Shown here piece after piece: positions 45,086-55,077 of a stretch of DNA of 64,000 nt. The stretch covers positions 4,650,501-4,714,500 of the forward strand of contig JARFJB010000091.1 in assembly GCA_036346205.1 (NCBI GenBank), in the 5' to 3' direction. Under the pieces are notes generated by a model that saw nothing but the letters and a program-made list of their open reading frames with translations, made no database searches and was not told the origin of the DNA. The stretch comes from Vesta saturnalis (taxonomy: Eukaryota; Arthropoda; Insecta; Coleoptera; Lampyridae). Numbering within the stretch: position 1 is the first letter of the stretch; every line of letters begins with the position of its first letter. A program made the position numbers and the translations under genes.

Positions 45086-45211
45086 TCTTGAAAATATATC
45101 GTAGTAAGTAGGTTTCTTTTTCTTAGCGGCAACAGCTCTCGGTAGAGACTGGTTATTATCAGTCAGACGTGCTCTTTTATAGCCCCAACCCTCCATCATT
45201 TTATCGATTTT

Positions 45212-45499
45212 CTAATCGGTTTTACGTTCAAGGTTTCTACCCGCCTCGTGAAATCTTTCTTGAAACGATTTCTTAACAGATCGATCTTCTATGACGTCAC
45301 CAAGAACATTAGCACCCGTTGTAAGAGCTTCTTTTCCAATGGCCTTTGTACCAGACTTAAATAACGGTATTATACTTCTAAATATACCACCTAGCCAGCT
45401 TCCTATTCCGTAACTACGCTGATATGGTGCGCCTCTGTAGATAGAGCCGATACCGTTACCGGCCTGATTCATATAATATTGTTGATAAGGGCAAACCAT
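45212..45499 (-). CDS. Short glycine-rich Polinton structural protein
   Basis: An intact 95-codon frame starts MVCPYQQYYMNQAG. It has a repeated-tyrosine N-terminus, then a hydrophobic Gly-rich stretch (GIGSWLGGIFRSIIPLFKSG) and a basic C-terminal tail (SFQERFHEAGRNLERKTD). A protein of this kind sits immediately before the capsid gene in many arthropod Polintons. The amphipathic Gly-rich middle suggests a core or membrane-active minor capsid role, by analogy only. It is the one frame of the capsid block without an obvious break. Confidence 0.55.
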   Translation of the reverse strand: MVCPYQQYYMNQAGNGIGSIYRGAPYQRSYGIGSWLGGIFRSIIPLFKSGTKAIGKEALTTGANVLGDVIEDRSVKKSFQERFHEAGRNLERKTD

Positions 45500-45562
45500 T
45501 GTTGCATTTTCGTAGTGACACGCTTAGTTATATTATGGTATTCGATTGTTAGCAATTTATTA

Positions 45563-45937
45563 CTAACAAGTGATTTTTAGCTCGTTGGCAATTTCTTCAA
45601 TGTTGGAATAATACCCCGAGGCGAAACTTAATACATACCATCGGTCCTCAATATAAATGGCTTTCTCGCTGTCGTGTTGGAAATCTGATGCAGCCTTTTT
45701 TAACATCGTCTCTAAGACATCCTCTTCTCCTGGGGGTGGATTAGTTCTATAATAAATTAAATTGTCTGTCGCACTTACAGCGGCAAAAGAACAAGGGTAC
45801 TGAATTTCGGAAATGTCTACAACCCATGAGCCTGTTAATCTTATTCGTTTTGGTAGTTGTGTAATAAAGCTTGACGTCATATTGTCGGGAAAATACGTCA
45901 TGGAACTATTACTTAATAAGGTAAGATAAAACTCCAT
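45563..45937 (-). pseudogene. Polinton capsid-associated protein, truncated N-terminus
   Basis: The frame starts MEFYLTLLSNSSMTYFPDN and contains SFITQLPKRIRLTGSWVVD, a conserved Polinton structural protein start. It ends after 124 codons, where relatives are considerably longer, and the next gene begins soon after. A deletion has therefore removed the rest. The start lies one base after the integrase stop (45,939-45,941), the compact spacing typical of these elements. Probably a penton or minor capsid protein; not certain. Confidence 0.55.
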
Positions 45938-45938
45938 T

Positions 45939-46757
45939 TTATATATCTCTCAATTGCGAAGCTAACACCCAGCTATTAAATTTTTCACTGTATCCACGCC
46001 ACTTTACACGGTATTGTTTATATCGTCCGCGGCCCTTCTCTGCTAAAATCTTATCGACTTTGAATGGGGCGTCTTTATCAACCGTAACAACTTCCACACT
46101 TCCAAAATGTTTTCATCGTTTACAGACATACTTGAATGAGGGCTATTGTTATAAGCAGCCACAAGTTTTTGGAGCACATCAATATACCTGTAGGAATTTT
46201 TGTAGGTGAAATAACGCCACATCTTTGTTGTCAATGTTTTATTAAACCTTTCAACAACAGATACTTTTACATCAGGGTTACTTGTTACATAGAAATTGAT
46301 ATTTTGTTTCTTGAAAAAGTTTTGTACACTGACTACCACAAACTCATTGCCTTTATCCGTCTGTAGATTTGCCGGTGTATTACCACTTTCCTTAAAAATA
46401 TCGGCGAGTGCTTCAATTACAGATGCTGCTGTCCTTGTTTTAAGAACTCTTGCCCAGGCCCTCTTGCTAAACACATCAATAACCGTTAGTATGTAGTTGT
46501 ATTCACTATTGTGTTTACTTAAAGTTCGCATATCGCAAAGATACGCTTGCCACAGCTCGTAAATATTGCTCACAATATACCTATTACGAGGAAATTTTTT
46601 TCTGACAGGTTTATAAACCGTATAAGCCTCCTGAGCCTGCAGCCATTTTTTCACTTCACCATATCTACCCTTTACAGCATTAACTAAAGGGGTTATACCC
46701 GCAAACCCGGCAGAATGCTGTGGATCATAGTATACAGCATCCCTGTTACGTTCTCCA
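45939..46757 (-). pseudogene. Polinton retroviral-type integrase with chromodomain, inactive
   Basis: From the right come YYDPQHSAGFAG, WLQAQEAYTVYKPVRKKF, then the catalytic core. Here WQAYLCDM replaces the usual WQADLxDM, so the first acidic residue is Tyr. VIDVFSKRAW, LQTDKGNEF (second Asp) and VVERFNKT (Glu) follow. A frameshift near 46,090 precedes a clear chromodomain (KILAEKGRGRYKQYRVKWRGY) ending at the stop 45,939-45,941. The enzyme would join element ends to target DNA. Loss of the first Asp and the frameshift both make it inactive. Confidence 0.85.
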
Positions 46758-46768
46758 CGTATCCCAAT

Positions 46769-47323
46769 CTAGTGAAGGTCTTCTTTTTCGAAAGGATCTT
46801 CACGTCTTCGAGTATTTCCGATAAACTCTCGCGGTATATTTATTTCTTTAACGTACGTCGCAAACTGTCGCCAGCCGTGTGGGTTGGTAGTTTTTCGCTG
46901 TCTTAACGCTTCGTGAACTAGATCGATAATGTTAGAATGAGGGATGATCTCACCTTTTATCCCAAAATACATCACCGCCCGCATTCAGTATACGCAAGCA
47001 CGCCTCACCTTTCTTCCTGCATGAAACAGGCAGTGTTGATACTATCTCGTCGTCTGCCAGACCTTTGCGTTTCAGTGAATCCCTGATATCATCTTCATCA
47101 CCGCTCATTGTTATACTAGCGGGTTGACGGAATTGATTGGAAAAGCGTAGATATCTTTGAAGAATCTGATTTTACTGCTGCCGTTTGTCATGGTCGATCA
47201 TTTTAGTTTTTAATGCTTTATCCATGTCGTTACCCAGTTGCGTTAATATGCTGTTTTGCGTGACATCTGGCGCTTGCAGGCGCTGTATAAAAACCATATG
47301 TATTCTACCTGATCTGTACCCAT
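46769..47323 (-). pseudogene. Small conserved Polinton gene upstream of integrase
   Basis: The minus-strand reading includes ILTQLGNDMDKALKTKM (~47,230), SDEDDIRDSLKRKGL-like sequence (~47,080) and NPHGWRQFATYVKEINIPRE with IGNTRRRED (46,769-46,984). The HGWxxF...NIPxxxIxN ending is typical of an uncharacterised gene next to the Polinton integrase. A stop (47,165) and frame changes break it. The nearest ATG is at 47,323. Confidence 0.55.
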
Positions 47324-47329
47324 TTATTT

Positions 47330-47672
47330 AGTTAATTAGATAAAAGTGTGAGTGTTATGCTATTTTTTAAAATTAATTAATAGCATTATGCGGTACGTAT
47401 TTGTCGGTTTTAAACTTCGTAGTTTTTGTCTTTTATTTCCGTTATATCAATTTGGTATTTTGAATTGTGGCTGATTTTGAGCAAGAAAACTGTAATTAAT
47501 TAAACCAAATCAGTTTTTAAACTGTAAGCTGACATGATTTATTGATTTTGGTTGATTGATTGAGATTGATCTGATTGGTTTGATCGAGCATGGTTTGTTT
47601 ATGATTCATCTGCTTAATTAATTAATTAATTAATTGATTTGTTTGTGTGTGAGAAAGAGCCGAAAGAGGGAG

Positions 47673-47713
<41 letters not shown>

Positions 47714-47716
47714 GTA
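47330..47716. repeat. Polinton interior: TTGATTGATT-rich and (GA)n repeats
   Basis: No gene. 47,530-47,640 is rich in TGATTGATT-type units (complementary to 28,830-29,035) and includes ATTAATTAATTAATTAATTG. 47,668-47,716 is a (GA)n tract directly at the inner edge of the right terminal repeat. Confidence 0.7.
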
Positions 47717-48551
47717 TGCAGGATCAACTTCTATTACAGAAAACACTCGCTACACACCTAAATGGCGCTAAAAACCAATTTTAACTCAAAGGAGGCCGGA
47801 GCGCAGACCCTGATACAAGTCCTGTCTTAAAGTTAGCATTAGGGCCACCTTATTAGAATACGAATTTTTATGACGGGGGGCGAAGGCCTACACCTATCTT
47901 ATAAGATTAGGTTAGAACCCATATACAATTGGACCAAGGGGGCCACGATAGGGGCCAAGTCCCAAGAGCTAGTTTCTGCACTTGTCTTATAAGGTTAGGG
48001 CCCCATATTATTTCCAACCAGGGGGCCGCGACAGGGGAGAAGGCCCGAGAACAAGTTTTGAAGATCTACATGTGTCTTACAAGTTAGCATTCGGGCCCCT
48101 TATTTCAAATTTACGCCAAGAGGGCCACGACAAGAGGGCGCAGACCTAACACAAGTTCTTATAGCTGTCTTACGCGTTAGCATTAAGGCCAATTTTTTAT
48201 GACAGGGGCGAAGCCCTATACCCGTCTTACAAGACCAGGGCCCCTTATTACAATGCAACCTGCAATGTATAAATAAATTAGGTCACAATCTGTAGATGTG
48301 TAATAATAATTATGCAATCTCCTTTGATAAAAACAACCCTAATTAATAACAGATTAAATCTGTTTATTCTCAGGTGAAAAAAAATACGATCCCCACGTGA
48401 GCGTGAAAAAATGACCTACACAAAAAATGATTAACAAAAAATACGCCTCCCACGTGGGTGTGAAAAAAAACGGTCGCGCGAGTGTCTTACAGCTCGGGGA
48501 CTTTTGTGGCGTCAACAAACAAAATGGCGGCGCAAGTGTCCCTCTACTACT
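47717..48551 (-). repeat. Polinton right terminal inverted repeat with subterminal units
   Basis: The arm complements the left arm and contains about four to five diverged units built on GTCTTA(C/T)AAG(A/T)TTAG, GGGCCCC and GGGGGCCACGACAGGGG. This is more than the left arm, so unit number differs between the ends. Confidence 0.75.
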
Positions 48552-50355
48552 TGGAATCATAAAATGAGCACCAGTTCAATGTTTATCACTCTTCTCAAGT
48601 ATGACTGTGTCAATAATAATAAACGGTATTGAAATCCATTTTAGCTATAATTGCACATCACACGTAACGTTTTACTCAAGTTCAGTAATTTTCATCCATA
48701 ACGTGGTCAATCAAACAATTTACAAATTAAAAATTACTCTTTTTTCACAAAATTTCGTAATTACTTGCAAATACAAACCGAATTAATCTTGAAACTGAAA
48801 TACTAAAAGTAAAGCGCTAACTTTTGATCATCCTTGTTACTGATTTAAACAAACTTTGCGCAGTTCCACCATTTTTCTACAACTACAACCTTCAAAACAA
48901 TACATTTCGGCAAAGTACGTAATTATTATTACACAATTTAATTCTGGTTAGAGTAATTGTTCATTTGCAATACTCCATTTTATATGTATCACTTGAGATC
49001 CAGAAGGAGTATAAAGAGCGCTGTAAGGAGTTAAAATTATTTACATTAGGTGAATTTATTAATTATTTATTAACTCAGTTTATTTTATCAATTATATATC
49101 AACTATCCATTTTATCCCTTCTATCGTAAACAACCGTTGAAAGATTTTCTACATCAGAGACCCACTGTATCCACCACCTATGTATAAATCAATCACCAGC
49201 GCGGACGTCCTAACAAAAGCCGTGTCGGTCCAGGACAAAATAAAATAAAGCCTTGGCACGCGCATCTGTACGTAGTGCTCCTACTTAAAAATACCCCCCC
49301 CCCCTGCCAACCCCCCAATATATACATACACACACAAGCCAAACCTGTAAAAAATTGTGCTAAAAACTAAAACATGGTCCAAATTTGATCTTTAATTTTT
49401 GTCATAATACTCCGGGTATAAATTTAGTTTTATCTTAATCGCTGTATCAAAAGTAAATACTGGCAGTTTTAAATAAAGCAATTTTACTATTCACAATTAT
49501 TTTCTATAGCTTCACTAGATTTCGTTTTTACCGCGCGACGGAAAGTAGATGCAGAATATTTACATAGAATAAATTCTCCAGTTTAAAGGCCTGTATACGA
49601 AAATGCAAACTTTGATGATTATCAATTGCATTTTTATTTATTTTTTATACAAATTAAACGTTTCGGTAACAGTTATAGTTATCGCATTCATTAAATGATA
49701 ATAGTTTTAATTAAGTTGTCAAATATAAAAACACAAAAATAAACCTGATAGTAAAAGTATTAGACAGCAACTACGGAATCTAATTTTATTTTATTAAAGA
49801 TAAGATACATCTTTAACAGATTAAATATTATTAAACCGCCTTGAAAATGACAAATAGGAACACTCACGATTAAAGGCTATTAATGAAAAACGTTACAATC
49901 AAAAAACAAACTTAACAAAATTTAATCCAAAGTCGTGAAAAACTTTAATTTGAAAGCTTAAAAGTGTAATTGCTATCTTGTTTGAACATGAGGTATTGTT
50001 TAGTTTTTTACATATTAATGTCAAAATGAAAATAATTACAAGAGAGAAGAAAGTGATAATATAGAGATGCTGGAAAATGCTTTGAAAAAGCACGATGAAA
50101 AAGAAGCGGAAAATAATTAATATGTTAATTAATATGTGGGGAATGACGCCCACTTAACTTGAAATCGAAATTTTATTGGAACAAATAGAAAAACGTATTG
50201 TTTAAGATTCACCAAATACATTTCTTAAATCTAGCAATATGCTTAAACAAAACAATGATAGAAAATATGTAATTACTAGAAAAATAAAAATAGTAAGCAT
50301 TATACTAAACGGCATTTCCCAGATAGCTGGGGTAATGCCTCTCGGTGATATTATA
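48552..50355. other. Gene-free AT-rich stretch
   Basis: No supported gene. A C-run at 49,298, a (CA)-rich bit near 49,328 and one hairpin-repeat copy (49,658-49,692) are all I see. Confidence 0.45.
49658..49692 (-). repeat. Hairpin-repeat copy
   Basis: The minus strand reads ATGCGATAACTATAA, then CTGTTACCGAAACG, with partly paired arms. It is a member of the family at 4,097. TTTGTATAAAAAATAAATAA follows. Confidence 0.5.
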
Positions 50356-50360
50356 CAACA

Positions 50361-51968
50361 TTAAGAGTGTATTCTTCTTTTATTGCGCAGTGCAAAAGTC
50401 AGATATGTACAGTTTTGCTTTTTCGAAACCACTACACTCTTGACGAACCCACTTACCACATCTTCTGTACTAAGCCACAGTTCCTCATCTTTACCAAAGT
50501 CGTAAATTGTACAACGCTCATTGGGATCAGCATAATCAATCATTTTAATCAGATTCAGAGGATTCTACATTATGTATCCTTTGTTTAGCTGCAATTGTAT
50601 TCTTTTTACCATTTGACACTGTAATTTTTCTTTTGCTGTTACAGAGTCCTTGAACGGTTTTGGCTTTTTACTTACACGCCGTTTACATTTTTTAATAAGC
50701 TTCCTTAAATGGTGTCGAAGTCAGCATTTCTGAGTGTTTCTTCTGTATAGTAGTATCTTTGATCTGGTTGTTAGATGGTCCAGGGATCGGCATTATTTCT
50801 GTAAATGATATGCTTGACCGGATGTGTTCCAAATTTCCCTTATGCGAATCCGTATAGCCTTTTTGACTGAAACCAACATTTGGGCTTGGAGATCTTTAAT
50901 TTATTTGCTGCGCTTCTTCGTTTCTATCCGAGATTTCTAGATCCCGTAAAGAATCAGGTGCCAGAAAATCTTCGTCAGTGACCACGTATAGATCAACAGG
51001 ACACATACTGGTCACTTCAAATCCCATCACTGTTTTCTCTACTGTAGCTATACGACCATAAGCGGAGTTGAATAGGAATGCCAAATCAAATGGTGTAATT
51101 TGTCTATACTGTCTAGATTTTATGAAAAGGTTAATTTCTCGACCTAATGGAGATTTTAATGACCCAAATACGGTTACGTCCAACGGCTGCATTTTGTAGG
51201 AGCATGTGAATTCCATTCTGTCTGCAAAATAGATAATTGCTAAGGGAGGTGAGGCTACTATGATTCTCCAAGATAAGGAGAACAGGGTCCTCCATTGACG
51301 CACGAACCGTTATTTTAAAATGTTTGAGCCATTCCATAAACAAGTTCTCGGTCATCCAACCAAATTTGCTACATCTGTAGATAGATCCTGGAGGACCTCC
51401 GTGCTCTAATAATGGTTTCATATGTTGTTTGGGGAATACAAACATGGGCGGTATAAAATGGCCAGAAGGATTTATTGCGCAACGTACAGCGTGATTTTAC
51501 TACGATCCCAACTGGTCACAACACCCGTCTGTTTTTACCCTTTTTAGACAATCGAAATCCCGTTCTGGTCAACATTAAAAATCCTTGCGAGACTGAACTT
51601 GAAACGTTCCATCAGCACTTTAAGGTTAGAAAAAATCGTTGGACTTTATCTCTATTGAAAGCTTCTGGATTCCATTAAATCTGTTTACTTTTATTCTTTT
51701 CAGCGTACTCATACACCACACGTCCCAGTTCGGATTGAGTCACTTCGTAAAATAGTTTGGACAATAGCACAACTTGTGATGCAATTTCATTTTTCTGATC
51801 ATTCGTAAATGTCGTAGAGCGTCCTTATCTGGTAGTAGTACACATATCAGTGTTTATTCTATCCCTAATTAAACTATAGGGTACGTCATATTGTTTACTG
51901 GCACTTGTATCCATTACTTCAACAGACCATGAAGCTATTTGCATCGTTCTATTCCTGTCTCGGAGAAT
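50361..51968 (-). pseudogene. pogo-like transposase (HTH_psq + DDE_1), decayed
   Basis: The reading starts after a splice acceptor (TTATATTTTAG) at 51,969-51,970. An HTH_psq segment (YDVPYSLIRDRIN) is followed by TTFTNDQKNEI and VVYEYAEKNK, then IFNVDQNGISIV (first Asp). GWMTENLFMEWLKHF and VLLILENHSSL come next, where relatives have LILDNHSSH, so the second Asp is Glu. MQPLDVTVFGSLK, ITPFDLAFLFNSAY and GFEVTSMCPVDLYV complete the DDE_1 domain. A C-terminal CTIYDFGKDEELWLS recalls a degraded zinc-finger tail. Several frameshifts. This is a typical insect multicopy transposase, here dead. Confidence 0.75.
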
Positions 51969-51972
51969 CTAA

Positions 51973-54900
51973 AATATAAGAAAAGTGTTGGGAACCTCAA
52001 GGAGTAATGACGTTCGTTGTGGAGCCACACTGAGCGTCATAACCCCATTACGTTTATTTGTGATATGTAATGATTGGAGCCCCAACTTCATGCCTAATAT
52101 TAAAACTAATTATGCACGTGAGAAATTCATTAAAACTTATTCTAATATATGTATAATAAAAGTCGCCACAATTTTCACTATGACGTGTAACAATGCGCAG
52201 TATTGCCGGAACTCCCCTAAATTAAATTTTTCGTGGTAAACTTAGGTGAGCGGTATTACCCATATGAGCGTCATTCTCCCGCTCTCTCCCACTTGCAAAT
52301 CAGTTTCTAAGTAAGCACGTTATTTGGTTTCAAGTGCCGCATCAAGTAATAATAATAATAATTAAGAAATGATACAGATATGCTGGCAACATGGCTTCAG
52401 TATCTGATGTAAAAGGTAACACCAAACTAGGCCGCTGAGGGGCTCTTTCTATCTCACTGAGTCGCTATCATACTCTCGTTAGATTTCCAGAGTCTACTGT
52501 AGTGACAAACAAATTGGCATGGAGTACATAATGAGCAATTTTAGTATGGGTGATCACAAGTTAATTGTTTTAACGCGAATTCAAAGAAACCGTGCCATGA
52601 ACAGTAACCAGTTTACTATTTCCCGTGTTCTAAAATCATTTATTTTAACACTGTTTTGAATGAAGATAATTTAATAAAATTGCCGTTGCAATTAGAAATA
52701 GAAGAATTTATTTTCGAAACTATTGAAACTGCCAAATTCAAACGATTGCAGGAGTAAAAAATAACGTAGCCCAGAAAGTACTACCACCATTTTGAAATTG
52801 GGTCTTGTATATTGTAGGCAGCCGACCGAGAAATTTGTATTATTATAATAAAGATTTTCACATCGCAATTGTTACCGCGAAAAAAAGATAATTAATGGGT
52901 TTAAATACCTTTATAATAAATCGTAATTTGATAATGTTTTACGGGATACTTTATTTTATGTATTTTATGTAAGAAATATTTGAAGGTATGTAACTAATGG
53001 TTGAAAACAAAAAGGAAAACATATGTTTGGGTAGAAAACAGGTGTTCTGTCGAAACTGCCGTGACGAATAGTTAAGAATTTCTATACACACGTTTTGGGG
53101 GTAAAAACTGCGCAGTTGGTAATTAATTAGATCAGAACATACCGAAAATCAAAAGATGTCTTTTGTTTGTTACTAAGAAATTTGAGACCTATACGGTTTG
53201 TTACGGACGAATGCATACTTTAAAAATTAATGCTTGTTTTAGTAATAAATATGAAGATATTCCCACGTGATATTTCTTGTTTTTTTTTTAAAAATGGGGG
53301 TGGATTTGTGGAGTAAGAACAGCAGTTGCGGTTGGAGTTTTGATTCAGCCGGATCGATCTGATTGTTTAATTACAAACTCTCACTGTAAACCATTCTGTC
53401 TCTAAATATTTTAATGTAAGTATTTCACAAATTGGCCATGCAAATAAACGAATCGCTAAATATTCGGGTTTTAATCAGCGGGCGTGTAAACAATATAATG
53501 TAAAATAAGCGTTATCGCCTTGGGTTTAATCTGCGTATCTTAATCCGTTAAATATTGGTGAATAAGTGGTTAATTAAAGGATTATATTCAAACGTAAGTA
53601 TGCATTTTAGTGTAAATTAAAGCTCGCAGCAAACAATTCTACAAGCCCACGTAACCTCTTAAAAAGCAATCATTGCTTTACAAGAAGTCTCTATTTAATT
53701 ACGCAAGCACGCTCATAAAGTTAAAATCTGTTAAAATAAAAAGACTCCGCGATTAGACCGTACAGTGTCCCCTCCCTCACTGCTTGTATATGTTCGCATT
53801 GTCGAATGTTTACTAATATTTTCTCCCGTGTAAGTAGTAAGGCGTGGATAAACGTGGCACGACAGATTACGGCTAAATTGTTATAAAGAAGACTGGGTTT
53901 ACAGACATGAGTCCAGATGACCTTAAAATCATCTTAAATTCCATTGCTACTGTTAAACTAACCCGTTTTGATTGTTTTGAAATTCAGAGAGATGTATAGA
54001 TGAATGTGTAAGCTGAGAAAGGGATGCTATATTTTCTAACGCAGTCACTCAAACTTGTGCGTAGGTTCCCGAGCCCTTTGTTTTTTTGCCCTTTGAGTTT
54101 TTTTATAGTGTCTTTGATTCAGTCGGTTTATTTAGAATTGTTTATTTACGAACTAATTTCTCTTTATATGTAATTCATTTTAATTGTACATATGTATTTT
54201 TGTGCTTTTATTAACCACACAATTATGTATGTGTAAATTCCTTGCCTATTTTTATTGTTTTTGTCTAAGTGCAGTTAAACTGCATTGTAGTTACCTTATT
54301 TTACCTGTTTCAGTTTACTGTTTGTTATATTTTATATGTACCGTAATCTCCATTATTATTTTATTATTCACTAAAGATCGGCATAATTGGTTGTATAGGG
54401 CCACATGTTTGGTATTACAATTTTTATTCTTATGGCACAATTGTGCGTGTGATTTCACCGTTTATTTTTTGTTTGTGTTTATGTGTAGCTAAACTGCTTT
54501 TTTTTGTTCCTTAATATTATAATCTTGAGCCCACTTTAACCTGATCTAATAGAGTTTTGTTATATATTGAACCCTTTCGTTGTTTTTTTGTTCTTTGATT
54601 TATTAATGTACGTGTGAAATTAATAAATTGGTTCTTTCCCAACTTAGTAAATTAACGGGTTGAACCACCATTGCGCAAAGCTCGTTAATTCTAATTTGAG
54701 TAGTTTCATTGTTTACCTGTCCCACATGATGCAACACTTAATCTCATCCAATCCTATCTCATTCATAACACAGCGTAGCTACCACCAGACGGCCAATTCT
54801 TTTGATCACATTTGAGGTTTGCGAGTAATTAAATATCAGACTTGTAAATATATTCTAATGTTTTAATTATTGCTAGGAAAGTCAATGTAAGGCAAGTAAT

Positions 54901-55070
54901 TAATATGAGTAATAGCAGTATTATTGTCAGTAAAGTCAAGATACATCCCTTAGGGATTGTTCTGTTCTTGAATTTGTATTATTGCGAATCAGTTCAAATT
55001 ACAATTTTGAAATGTTGGTGACCAGTTTGCCTGTTTTCGAGGTGATGCGAACTTGTGATCTACATTTTTA
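51973..55070. other. 3-kb gene-free stretch
   Basis: No supported gene, RNA or repeat. A 102-codon hydrophobic frame (54,184-54,492) is rich in Leu, Cys and Phe, as random T-rich DNA would be, and has no recognisable motif. Confidence 0.45.
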
Positions 55071-55077
55071 ATACATA

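Larger units (their letters stand above)
42252..48551. mobile_element. Internally deleted Polinton (Maverick), 6.3 kb
   Basis: The left end AGTAGTAGAGGGACACTTG (42,252) is mirrored at 48,551. Polintons characteristically begin with AG. The inverted arms are about 600 bp (42,252-42,848) and 835 bp (47,717-48,551), the right one longer through extra subterminal units. The six bases outside are TGTAAC and TGGAAT, a possible decayed 6-bp duplication. Genes run leftwards: a small conserved gene, integrase, a structural protein, a short basic protein, major capsid protein, a conserved ORF, and a protease. DNA polymerase B and the packaging ATPase are missing, against a usual 15-20 kb, so the copy is non-autonomous, and every gene I examined closely is broken or truncated. 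Confidence 0.88.

Noticed and set aside
42252..48551. Intact Polinton or virus capable of forming particles
   Set aside because: Genes for replication and packaging are missing and almost every remaining gene is broken.
54184..54492. 102-codon hydrophobic protein
   Set aside because: T-rich DNA gives such frames by chance; no motif, no clear promoter and no splice context.
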